The notes beneath the pieces are model-generated. The model was not told where the DNA came from and did not search any database. It saw only the letters and a list, made by a program, of their open reading frames with translations. A stretch of DNA of 64,000 nt, taken from Flavobacterium sp. YO12 (GTDB lineage: Bacteria > Bacteroidota > Bacteroidia > Flavobacteriales > Flavobacteriaceae). Positions 46,046 through 53,228 of the stretch are shown here, in pieces (position 1 is the first letter of the stretch; each line of letters opens with the position of its first letter). The stretch lies in the NCBI RefSeq assembly GCF_004119495.1, contig NZ_NRQU01000014.1, forward strand, positions 1-64,000, read 5' to 3'. A program made the position numbers and the translations under genes.

Positions 46046-46109
46046 CGCTATTGCTCGAGTCGTTGCAAAAAAACTCAAAAAAATCCTTTCAATCTGTGGC
46101 TAAATAAAT

Positions 46110-47180
46110 TTATAGTTTAGCTCGTTCGTATTGTTTTGGCCAATGAATATCGTCGTTTAATGCTGCAGCGAAATCTAAAGGCAAGTTAGGATTTCTTAAT
46201 GATGCTCTGGCAAACAAAATTAAATCGGCTTGATTTTTATTAAGAATTTCTTCGGCTTGTTTTGCTTCAGTAATTAAGCCTACAGCACCTGTAAGGATGC
46301 TTGCTTCTTTTTTAACTTTTTCAGCAAAATGAACTTGATAACCTGGACCAACTGGAATTTTTTGATGTGAAACCAATCCTCCCGATGAAACATCGATTAA
46401 ATCTACTCCTTTCTCTTTTAAAATTTTTGAAAGTTTTATAGACTCTTCAACATTCCAACCTCCACCTGCCCAATCTGTTGCTGAAATTCTAACGATTAAA
46501 GGAAAATCTTTTGGCCATTCAGTTTGAACAGCTTCTAAAATTTCAAGCGTAAAACGGATTCTATTTTCAAAACTTCCACCATATTCATCAGTTCTACTAT
46601 TTGTTAAAGGCGATAAAAACTGATGCAGTAAATATCCGTGTGCTGCATGAATTTCTAAAACTTTATATCCAGCTTCAACTACTCTTCTTGTTGCTGTCTT
46701 AAAATCGGTAATTATTTTTTGAATTCCGTTTTGGTCTAAAGCTTCTGGAAGAAATGGTTCGTTATCATGATACGGAATTGCACTTGGTGCAACAGTCTGC
46801 CATCCGTCTTGATCTAAATTTAATTTTTTATTCCCAAGCCACGGAGCCGAAACACTTGCTTTTCGTCCTGCATGCGCCAATTGAATTCCTGGAACCGAAT
46901 TTTGAGAAGTAATAAATTCGGTAATTTGCTTTAGTTTGCCAATATGTTCCTCTTTCCAAATTCCAAGATCGGCAGGAGAAATTCTAGCTTCTGGCGAAAC
47001 TGCTGTAGCTTCCTGAATAATTAATCCGGCGCCTCCGCTGGCACGACTTCCTAAATGAACCAAATGCCAATCGTTTGCAAACCCATCAACAGCAGAATAC
47101 TGGCACATTGGCGAAATCGCAATTCTGTTTTTTAAGGTTATACTTTTAATAGTTAAAGGAGAAAATAATTGTGATGCCAT
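46110..47180 (-). CDS. NADH:flavin oxidoreductase, old yellow enzyme YqjM-type
   Basis: 356 residues from the ATG at 47180 (MASQLFSPLTIKSITLKNRI). A longer frame to 47294 is rejected because the extra 38 residues lie outside the conserved barrel and overlap the probable promoter region. The FMN barrel motifs are SPMCQYSAVDG, with the YqjM-type Cys, HAGRKASV, IHAAHGYLLHQFLSPLTN and DEYGGSFENR. It reduces activated C=C bonds with NAD(P)H, usually in detoxification. Confidence 0.92.
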   Translation of the reverse strand: MASQLFSPLTIKSITLKNRIAISPMCQYSAVDGFANDWHLVHLGSRASGGAGLIIQEATAVSPEARISPADLGIWKEEHIGKLKQITEFITSQNSVPGIQLAHAGRKASVSAPWLGNKKLNLDQDGWQTVAPSAIPYHDNEPFLPEALDQNGIQKIITDFKTATRRVVEAGYKVLEIHAAHGYLLHQFLSPLTNSRTDEYGGSFENRIRFTLEILEAVQTEWPKDFPLIVRISATDWAGGGWNVEESIKLSKILKEKGVDLIDVSSGGLVSHQKIPVGPGYQVHFAEKVKKEASILTGAVGLITEAKQAEEILNKNQADLILFARASLRNPNLPLDFAAALNDDIHWPKQYERAKL

Positions 47181-47294
47181 ATTTGTAACTTTTAATGGTT
47201 TTGTGCTACCAATTAAAATGACAGCATCATAAAACGTAAAGTTACGGCATCTTGTTAAAATGAGAAATTGAAATGTTTGTTTATTAACAAACAT

Positions 47295-49445
47295 TTAAAG
47301 CAGATTCTGTTTTCTCCAAAGATTATAATATTCCGATTTTTTTTCTAATAAATCTAAATGATTTCCAGATTCAACTATAGTCCCTTCTTTCATTACTAGT
47401 ATTGTATCAGCATTTGCAATTGTACTTAAACGATGTGCGATAACAATTATAGTTTTCCCTTGTTCTTTGAAGCTGTCAATTGTATCTTTTACAATTTTTT
47501 CTGAGTTAGTGTCTAATGATGATGTTGCTTCATCCATTAATAAAATTTCTGGATTTTTATACAATGCTCTAGCAATTGCAATTCGTTGTTTTTGTCCTCC
47601 AGAAAGCATTGCGCCATTTTCACCAATTTGTGTTTCAAAACCATTTGGCAGTTTTTCAACAAAATCGGTAATGCCTAATTGTTTCGATAATTCTAAAATC
47701 CTTTGAACATTTGGAAAAGAATCTCCTAAAGCAATATTTTCAATAATATTTCCCGAAAATAAATTCAGTTGTTGCGGAATAACGCCAACCATTTTTCGTA
47801 AACTTTGATAATGAATAAATTGTGTATCAAAACTTCCAATGCAGATTTTCCCTTCTTTTATCGGATAAAGATTTTGAAGTAATGAAATTAATGTTGTTTT
47901 ACCACTACCGCTTTCGCCAACTATAGCGGTTGTTTCATTCTTTTTGAATACTGCATTGAAATTTTTAAAAACCTCTGCACGGGAACCATAACGAAAAGAA
48001 ACGTTTTCAAATTTTATATCTCCCAAACTCTCCTTTTGCAGTTCTATTTTATTTTCGGTTTCCTCCCTTTCCAAGTCCATAATTTCAAAAAGCCTGTCTG
48101 CTGCAATTAATGCATTTTGTGCCGTTTTATTCATCCCAATTAATGAAGCCACCGGCGAGGTAAAATATCCTATTAAAGCATAAAATGAAAATAATTCCCC
48201 CGGAGTAATAGCCCTGTCAATTACATAACCAGAACCTATCCACATTAAAACTATTGTAAATGCAGAAGCCAAAAATTGTGTTGAACTTGTAGCAAAAACA
48301 ACATTCAAACCTGATTTATATGTTGTAAACAAAAGTTTTACAAATTTATTTTCAGTTTTTAGATTGGAAAATCCTTCTATTCCAAATTCCTTTACAGTTC
48401 GAACATGTGTAATACTTTCGACTAACTGAGTTTGCAATTCAGCAGCGTTTTCCATAATGTTTCGCTCGACTTTTTTGTTGAATTTATTTAGGAAAAAATA
48501 AATTATAGCATAAAATGGAATGACAAGAATAATGACCAAAGCTAATTTCCAATAATACGTAAACATCAATGCAAATGAAAAAATTACAATAAAGACATTT
48601 ACAATCATTTCAATTGCAGTTTCATTTATAAAGGATCGAATTTTTACAGCATCATTTATTCGAGATGTGATTTCTCCTATTTGCATAGTATCAAAAAATC
48701 GCTGAGGCAAATGCAGTAAATGTTTATAATAACCCAAGATTAATCTGGCATCGATTAACTGTCCCGTTTTCATTACAAAAATGCTTTTCTTTGAACCAAT
48801 ATAAGCTTGCAGCAGGATAATTACGATCATAGAAATACTTAGTAAATTAAGTAATTTTCTATTGCCGTCAACCAATACGTAATCTGTAATTTTTTGAATA
48901 TAAATAGACATTGCCAACCCTAAAACTGTAAATACTATGGCTCCAACTAAAGCCTGAATTAAAATAGTTTTATGCGGCTGAATTAAATTCCAAAACCGTT
49001 TTATAGACGAAGTTTTTTCATTTACTGCTTTAAAATCATCATTTGGAGCAAACAGAATTAATACGCCTGACCATATTTTCTGAAACTCTTCAAAACTATA
49101 AACTTCTATTTTGCCAAAACCCGGATCCATGACCGTGATTTTAGATTTATCTACTTTATAAATAACTACATAATGATGCAATTGTTCTTTTGTAATAATA
49201 TGAGCAATAGCAGGAAGCGGAATTTTACCTAATGAATCTAAACCGCCTTTCACTCCTTTTGCTGTAAAACCCATTTTCTCTGCTGCTTCAATTATCCCCA
49301 GCACATTTGTACCTCGTTTATCTGTGTTAGCATATTGACGTATTCTGGCTATAGGCAGATTAACTTTGTAATGGTTTCCAATAGATGCCAGACAAGCAGC
49401 ACCACAATCTTGAATATCATGTTGTTTAATTTTTATTGAAGCCAT
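47295..49445 (-). CDS. Peptidase-containing ABC exporter (C39 leader peptidase)
   Basis: 716 residues. The N-terminal C39 protease domain (1-135) has the catalytic Cys in KQHDIQDCGAACLASIG (about 14), the His in EQLHHYVVIYK (about 92) and an Asp in VMDPGFGK. Residues 155-430 carry about six transmembrane helices. The ATPase has Walker A GESGSGKTT (about 516), signature LSGGQKQR and Walker B ILLMDEATSSLD. This architecture cuts double-glycine leaders while exporting the peptide. The two GG-leader peptides upstream in the same cluster are its obvious substrates. One base pair separates it from the HlyD-type gene. Confidence 0.94.
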   Translation of the reverse strand: MASIKIKQHDIQDCGAACLASIGNHYKVNLPIARIRQYANTDKRGTNVLGIIEAAEKMGFTAKGVKGGLDSLGKIPLPAIAHIITKEQLHHYVVIYKVDKSKITVMDPGFGKIEVYSFEEFQKIWSGVLILFAPNDDFKAVNEKTSSIKRFWNLIQPHKTILIQALVGAIVFTVLGLAMSIYIQKITDYVLVDGNRKLLNLLSISMIVIILLQAYIGSKKSIFVMKTGQLIDARLILGYYKHLLHLPQRFFDTMQIGEITSRINDAVKIRSFINETAIEMIVNVFIVIFSFALMFTYYWKLALVIILVIPFYAIIYFFLNKFNKKVERNIMENAAELQTQLVESITHVRTVKEFGIEGFSNLKTENKFVKLLFTTYKSGLNVVFATSSTQFLASAFTIVLMWIGSGYVIDRAITPGELFSFYALIGYFTSPVASLIGMNKTAQNALIAADRLFEIMDLEREETENKIELQKESLGDIKFENVSFRYGSRAEVFKNFNAVFKKNETTAIVGESGSGKTTLISLLQNLYPIKEGKICIGSFDTQFIHYQSLRKMVGVIPQQLNLFSGNIIENIALGDSFPNVQRILELSKQLGITDFVEKLPNGFETQIGENGAMLSGGQKQRIAIARALYKNPEILLMDEATSSLDTNSEKIVKDTIDSFKEQGKTIIVIAHRLSTIANADTILVMKEGTIVESGNHLDLLEKKSEYYNLWRKQNLL

Positions 49446-49446
49446 A

Positions 49447-50589
49447 TTATTTTGTATTTGATATTTGTTTTGGGTTCAACCAATTATCGATTTTATCAAA
49501 TAACAAATCGAATAAACTTCTATGGGTAATTATATATCTTGTTGTCAAGGTCATGCCTTTTGAAACATCAGTTTTATAACCTGATTTTAATTGTAAAGTT
49601 TGTGAATCCAGAGTGCAACGGACTTTAAAAAATGCCTGATCACCCTGCATCGTAATATTATGATCAATATCGATAACTTTTCCTTCTAGCAATCCCCATT
49701 GATTATAATTGAAAGCATCTAACTGAAATTTTACTTTTTGGTTTTTCTTTATCAAACCAATATCATTTGGAGAGACATTACTTTCAACAATAAGATGATC
49801 TGCCGAAGAAATGTTTGCGATAGATTGCGAAGCATTTATAAAAGAGCCTTTTTGAATTCCTGAAAAGTTTTCTATAGTTCCAGAAATTGGAGCCAGAACA
49901 ACATAATTATTGGATTCTACATTTATTTTAGCAACTGTACCGTTAAGGTTCTTCAAACGATCTTCTAAATCTCTTTTTTGATTTTCCCATGTTGATTTTT
50001 GTTGACTTATAAAACTTTGTAACGCTTGTTTAGTTAAGCGTAACTCATATTCAAGTTTTTCAAAATCTGCCTTAGCAATAATATCTTTATCATAAAGAAT
50101 TTTATTGCGATCATAATTGATTTGCGCTTGCGAAATTTTACTTTTCAGTTCGTTTTTTCCCGATTGAAATTTGAATAAATCTTCACGTGCTGTAGAAGTC
50201 TGCAATTGCGAAGTTTTATTTTGTAAAAGATTTGAAATATCCTCTAGCAAGGAAGAAGTAGAATTTGATAATATATCCTGGGTTCTTTTGTCGCTTTCTA
50301 AATTTTCTTTGGATATTCTTAAAAGTGTGTCGCCCTTTTTTACAAAAACATTATTTTTTAAAGTTATCCAATTTACTCTTCCGTTTACAATTGTTGTAAC
50401 AGGAACATTATCCGCTTTACTGCGAATTATGCCACGACTTTGACTGCTGATGTCAACTTTAATTATAGGCAATAATCCAAAAAAAATTAGAATGCCAATA
50501 ATTATAATCAAATAGATTGAAAAACTTTTTGTTTTGTTTTTTGTAATAAGATTTTCGAGTGTGTTTATGGGGTCTGAGCTGAAATTCAT
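49447..50589 (-). CDS. HlyD-family periplasmic adaptor for peptide export
   Basis: 380 residues. One N-terminal transmembrane helix (about 22-43), then a lipoyl-like region (VNWITLKNNVFVKKGDTLLR), a long coiled coil (about 95-215) and the returning half (LAPISGTIENFSGIQKGSF). The C-terminal beta-barrel has LEGKVIDIDHNITMQGDQAF. It links the C39 ABC exporter to an outer-membrane tunnel. The TolC-type partner is not encoded here. The exporter gene follows after 1 bp. Confidence 0.9.
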   Translation of the reverse strand: MNFSSDPINTLENLITKNKTKSFSIYLIIIIGILIFFGLLPIIKVDISSQSRGIIRSKADNVPVTTIVNGRVNWITLKNNVFVKKGDTLLRISKENLESDKRTQDILSNSTSSLLEDISNLLQNKTSQLQTSTAREDLFKFQSGKNELKSKISQAQINYDRNKILYDKDIIAKADFEKLEYELRLTKQALQSFISQQKSTWENQKRDLEDRLKNLNGTVAKINVESNNYVVLAPISGTIENFSGIQKGSFINASQSIANISSADHLIVESNVSPNDIGLIKKNQKVKFQLDAFNYNQWGLLEGKVIDIDHNITMQGDQAFFKVRCTLDSQTLQLKSGYKTDVSKGMTLTTRYIITHRSLFDLLFDKIDNWLNPKQISNTK

Positions 50590-50608
50590 TATTTAAGATA
50601 AAATGTAA

Positions 50609-50704
50609 TTATTTAAGAAGATAACCAACTAAATAGCCCAATAAATAAAACATTATAGCTATGAACATTATTAATCTTATAACTTTTAATGATTTAGAAT
50701 CCAT
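50609..50704 (-). CDS. 31-residue membrane microprotein
   Basis: Reads MDSKSLKVIR followed by a single hydrophobic helix (LIMFIAIMFYLLGYLVGYLL) and a final Lys. It has basic charge before the helix, giving a cytoplasmic N-terminus. It lies 19 bp before the HlyD gene and 45 bp after the DUF2007 gene. It may be a small immunity or assembly factor, but no homologue is recognised and chance coding is possible. Confidence 0.45.
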   Translation of the reverse strand: MDSKSLKVIRLIMFIAIMFYLLGYLVGYLLK

Positions 50705-50749
50705 AAAGAGATTGAATTATTTTGATGTCTTTTAATTTGAGCTAAGCGT

Positions 50750-51001
50750 TCATTTAGATAAAGAGTAAAGACCAATATTAAAATCATCGATTATTTTTTT
50801 TGCTTCATTATAATCTTCTTCTTTGACCCTTAGTTTTACGGAATTAACATCTCCAACCAAAACTCCCCAAGGATTAAAAACAGACATTAATGATGAATCT
50901 TCAAAAACCATTATAGAGAAACTTTCAAGTAAAGCTTTTAGAATCATTGCTTGTTCTTTACTTCCCTGATGAATAGATATTCTATTTTGTTGCTTTATCA
51001 T
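50750..51001 (-). CDS. DUF2007-like protein in the peptide cluster
   Basis: 83 residues from the ATG at 51001 (MIKQQNRISIHQGSKEQAMI). A TTG frame to 51022 is less likely. It is a ferredoxin-like alpha/beta fold of the DUF2007 type: the EQAMILKALLESFSI helix, a VFEDSSLMSVFN strand, then VKLRVKEEDYNEAKKIIDDF. The ATG follows the upstream stop codon after one base, so translation is coupled to the DUF3267 gene. The role in the cluster is unknown. Confidence 0.65.
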   Translation of the reverse strand: MIKQQNRISIHQGSKEQAMILKALLESFSIMVFEDSSLMSVFNPWGVLVGDVNSVKLRVKEEDYNEAKKIIDDFNIGLYSLSK

Positions 51002-51002
51002 T

Positions 51003-51584
51003 TTATATGTTTTGATCAACAATTATAAAACCTACTTTACTTTTGTGATCTAAAAGATTATGATTTAAACCTACTTTAAATATTAGATAGGAATAAATAA
51101 AATCTCCAATAGCGCCTAAAGTCATTGAAAACCCAATAAATAGAAAAAATAAATTATTATAAAGAAACCCATAGATTGAAGGCAATAAACCTAATATAAA
51201 AAAAGGGGCAAGTGCAACAATCAGCATTTTTTTTGACGACAAAGGTTCTATGCAATTTGCAAAAGGCATTAAATACTTTTTTATAAACCCAAATTTTACC
51301 GATTCCCATCCTTTTTTTGAAAAAAGTGCCATGAAAAAACCGTGTATAAGCTCATGCAAAATTATCGCAATGAAAATAATTACATTAGGTATTATTAGAA
51401 CTAAAAAAGTATTGATTTTTTTGTTGTCAGAAATCTGAAATAATGCTTTTATATTTTTAAAATTCTCACCAAAATTCTCATTCCATGAAAAATACAAAAT
51501 CAATAAAAAGACTACAATAATAGGAATGCTTATTATTACTCCTAAAAATTGTACTTTTTTTGAATCAATAGAGATTTCATCCAT
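51003..51584 (-). CDS. DUF3267-type membrane metallopeptidase-like protein
   Basis: 193 residues from the ATG at 51584 (MDEISIDSKKVQFLGVIISI). It has about four hydrophobic segments and the HExxH zinc motif in IILHELIHGFFMALF (about 81), followed by EPLSSKKMLIVALAPFFILG. This fits the DUF3267 family of site-2-protease-like membrane proteins. Membrane proteases are known immunity factors in some bacteriocin systems, so self-protection is a reasonable inference. It overlaps the 55-residue gene by 8 bases and is coupled to the DUF2007 gene. Confidence 0.78.
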   Translation of the reverse strand: MDEISIDSKKVQFLGVIISIPIIVVFLLILYFSWNENFGENFKNIKALFQISDNKKINTFLVLIIPNVIIFIAIILHELIHGFFMALFSKKGWESVKFGFIKKYLMPFANCIEPLSSKKMLIVALAPFFILGLLPSIYGFLYNNLFFLFIGFSMTLGAIGDFIYSYLIFKVGLNHNLLDHKSKVGFIIVDQNI

Positions 51585-51744
51585 TTTCAATTATTTTATA
51601 ATTCTCAATTTCTAACAACTCTTGTGGAATTTCAATTTTTTCAATGGATATTAGTTCTGTTTCAACAGTTTGATGCGTCAAGTTAAAATATATTTCCGTT
51701 TTATTATAGGCTAAAATTTCATTTTCGCCTAATGAGATATTCAT
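51577..51744 (-). CDS. 55-residue protein coupled to its neighbours
   Basis: Starts MNISLGENEILAYNKTEIYF and ends YKIIENG. Acidic, soluble, no signal. The ATG shares one base with the upstream stop (TAATG) and the 3' end overlaps the DUF3267 gene by 8 bases. This close packing is the main evidence that it is real. No family recognised. Confidence 0.65.
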   Translation of the reverse strand: MNISLGENEILAYNKTEIYFNLTHQTVETELISIEKIEIPQELLEIENYKIIENG

Positions 51745-52142
51745 TACTGATTCTTCATATTAAAATTAAAATAGTCAATATAAGCTGTATGGCTAAAATC
51801 TGTATTGTAGATCGTTTTTATTTTGCAATTAAACGTATTATCTTCATTAAAGTAATTATAAAGAATTGACTTAAATTCAAAAATATTTTCAGGATTTATC
51901 TCTTCATCTTTGTGAAAAAAACCAATTTTTTTTGAAATAATTTCATTTTGTTTTTGTAATTGAGAAAAATCCATTGGTGATAAATGAAATGTTTCTGAAT
52001 TTATTGAATAAATTTTATCAAACTTTTTTATGTAAATACTCTTTTTATTTTCTAAAAATATGAGCACAATGGAATCATTAAATATTATTTTTTGCAAAAT
52101 ATTATTTTCCCCAAACCTTAAACTAAATTGTAAGTAGTACAT
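51744..52142 (-). CDS. Hypothetical protein of the peptide cluster
   Basis: 132 residues beginning MYYLQFSLRFGENNILQKII, soluble, with alternating beta strands (KKSIYIKKFDKIYSINSETF) and a C-terminal FSHTAYIDYFNFN. No domain recognised. It directly follows the putative attenuator after the second GG peptide and overlaps the 55-residue gene by one base, so it belongs to the cluster. It could be an immunity or a peptide-modifying partner. Confidence 0.65.
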   Translation of the reverse strand: MYYLQFSLRFGENNILQKIIFNDSIVLIFLENKKSIYIKKFDKIYSINSETFHLSPMDFSQLQKQNEIISKKIGFFHKDEEINPENIFEFKSILYNYFNEDNTFNCKIKTIYNTDFSHTAYIDYFNFNMKNQ

Positions 52143-52161
52143 AAATATAAAAGTTATTTTA

Positions 52162-52185
52162 AGGTGGCATCAAAAGATACCACCT
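52162..52185 (-). terminator. Putative attenuator hairpin after the precursor peptides
   Basis: On the minus strand AGGTGGTATC pairs with GATGCCACCT (10 bp, one G-T pair) around a TTTT loop. It is followed by an A/T-rich stretch (TTAAAATAACTTTT) rather than a clean T run. Partial termination here would favour peptide message over the downstream genes. Confidence 0.6.
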
Positions 52186-52191
52186 ACTTAA

Positions 52192-52329
52192 TTAAAGCAA
52201 TAAGGCGCATGCCATGCCTGCCGCAAAACATACAATAACAAGCCCAATCAAGATACCTCCATCAATATCAATCATTTCTTCGAATGATAATGGAGTAACA
52301 TTTAGTTCTATTAAATTTATCATTTTCAT
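52192..52329 (-). CDS. Double-glycine leader peptide 2 (bacteriocin-like precursor)
   Basis: 45 residues. Residues 1-25 form a leader (MKMINLIELNVTPLSFEEMI then DIDGG) ending in Gly-Gly at 24-25, with the expected hydrophobic spacing (L6, L14, M19, I22). The predicted mature peptide is 20 residues, 26-45, almost all hydrophobic, with glycines and two cysteines (34 and 41). Such leaders are cut by C39 exporters like the one in this cluster. An inner ATG at codon 3 is possible. 12 bp separate it from the upstream GG peptide. Confidence 0.82.
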   Translation of the reverse strand: MKMINLIELNVTPLSFEEMIDIDGGILIGLVIVCFAAGMACALLL

Positions 52330-52341
52330 TTTTTTTAGTTA

Positions 52342-52503
52342 TTAAGAGTAACAATACACAATTGCACAACCTACAGCAAAACCTACACACCATGCTGCAC
52401 CATAAACTAATAAAGGAGCAATTCCTCCCTCTATATCTTGCATTTCCCTAGCGTTTAGTTCAACTAAACCATAATTCTCTAAACTTGTTAATGTTAGTTC
52501 CAT
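52342..52503 (-). CDS. Double-glycine leader peptide 1 (bacteriocin-like precursor)
   Basis: 53 residues. The leader, residues 1-27 (MELTLTSLENYGLVELNARE then MQDIEGG), ends in Gly-Gly at 26-27. The predicted mature peptide is 26 residues, 28-53, with three cysteines (39, 46 and 51), several glycines and aromatic residues. The leader motif LxxLxAxEMxxIxGG resembles class II bacteriocin precursors of the lactobin/cerein type. It is the first peptide gene after the HTH gene. Confidence 0.82.
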   Translation of the reverse strand: MELTLTSLENYGLVELNAREMQDIEGGIAPLLVYGAAWCVGFAVGCAIVYCYS

Positions 52504-52554
52504 AAATTATAAAATTTAAAATGTTAGTAAATAATTTTAACAAAATCATTTTCT

Positions 52555-52568
52555 CGAGAACGTTTTCG
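52555..52568. promoter_or_regulatory. Palindromic site between HTH gene and peptide genes
   Basis: CGAGAACGTTTTCG is a palindrome with one mismatched pair, directly after the HTH gene stop and 51 bp before the first GG peptide ATG. It could be an operator for the HTH protein. Confidence 0.35.
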
Positions 52569-52889
52569 TTATAGCAAACTTATCATAGTTCCGTCTAATA
52601 AAATTGGACGGAAGTTAGAACCTCCAAAAATCTCTCTTGATTCATCATTTGTAATGATTTTAAGCGAGTAGTTTAATAATAACTCGAAAGACGTTTCATA
52701 ATAAAAACTCTGTCGTTTTTTACAATATCTTATGGGACCATCCAGTTCTTTTATTACATCTAGTTCATTATAAAGCTGGCTCCTGCTTAAACTTAACTTT
52801 CTGGCAAAAACACTTGGAGTACCTGTTTTTTCAGAACAAATTAATCGATGTATCTTTTTAATCCTTTCAATTTGTTTAATAAAATTCAT
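52569..52889 (-). CDS. Small helix-turn-helix protein of the peptide cluster
   Basis: 106 residues from the ATG at 52889 (MNFIKQIERIKKIHRLICSE). A longer frame to 52964 exists but adds a segment not expected before the domain. The HTH resembles HTH_11/DeoR-like N-domains: GTPSVFARKLSLSRSQLYNE then LDVIKEL, followed by RQSFYYETSFELLL. It lacks a WYL or effector domain. Transcribed in the same direction and 65 bp ahead of the peptide genes. Probably the cluster regulator. Confidence 0.7.
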   Translation of the reverse strand: MNFIKQIERIKKIHRLICSEKTGTPSVFARKLSLSRSQLYNELDVIKELDGPIRYCKKRQSFYYETSFELLLNYSLKIITNDESREIFGGSNFRPILLDGTMISLL

Positions 52890-53228
52890 AATGCTCTGTG
52901 TAAAAAATAATAAATCAACTATTTTCATAAGAATATGAGATTCTTTTTTATCATACAACATCAATCAACTCAATTCTTAAAGAAAAATGAAGATATGTTG
53001 AAAAAAAACAATATCTAGCCAGTAAAAGTTTTTTAAGTATCATAATAAGACATTTGTAACATTGTTGTCGAATGATATACTAATTATAAAGACATCATAT
53101 AAGTTCTGGTTAATTTAAAAGAAGAACATTTATTAACAAACATTTAAAACCTTAAACGTTATCTTGCGGTCTTAAATTAAAATAGAAAACGCTACTTTTG
53201 TGCGTTAAATACGAACTAAAAATAAAAA
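52890..53228. other. Intergenic region between peptide cluster and rseP
   Basis: 339 bp, very AT-rich. It contains the rseP -7 box and presumably the divergent promoter of the HTH gene. No TAnnTTTG box was found on the minus strand and no further ORF is convincing. Confidence 0.5.
53193..53200 (+). promoter_or_regulatory. -7 promoter box TACTTTTG (rseP)
   Basis: A TAnnTTTG match 29 bp before the rseP ATG. A TTG lies 26 bp upstream, at wider spacing than usual. Confidence 0.5.

Noticed and set aside
47181..47294. Longer N-terminus for the old yellow enzyme
   Set aside because: The added 38 residues lie outside the conserved barrel; the ATG at 47180 matches the family start.
47295..49445. General multidrug or lipid ABC exporter
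   Set aside because: The intact N-terminal C39 peptidase domain and linked GG-leader peptides identify a peptide exporter.
52890..52964. N-terminal extension of the HTH protein
   Set aside because: The extra residues are hydrophobic and precede the ATG at 52889 that directly begins the expected HTH fold.
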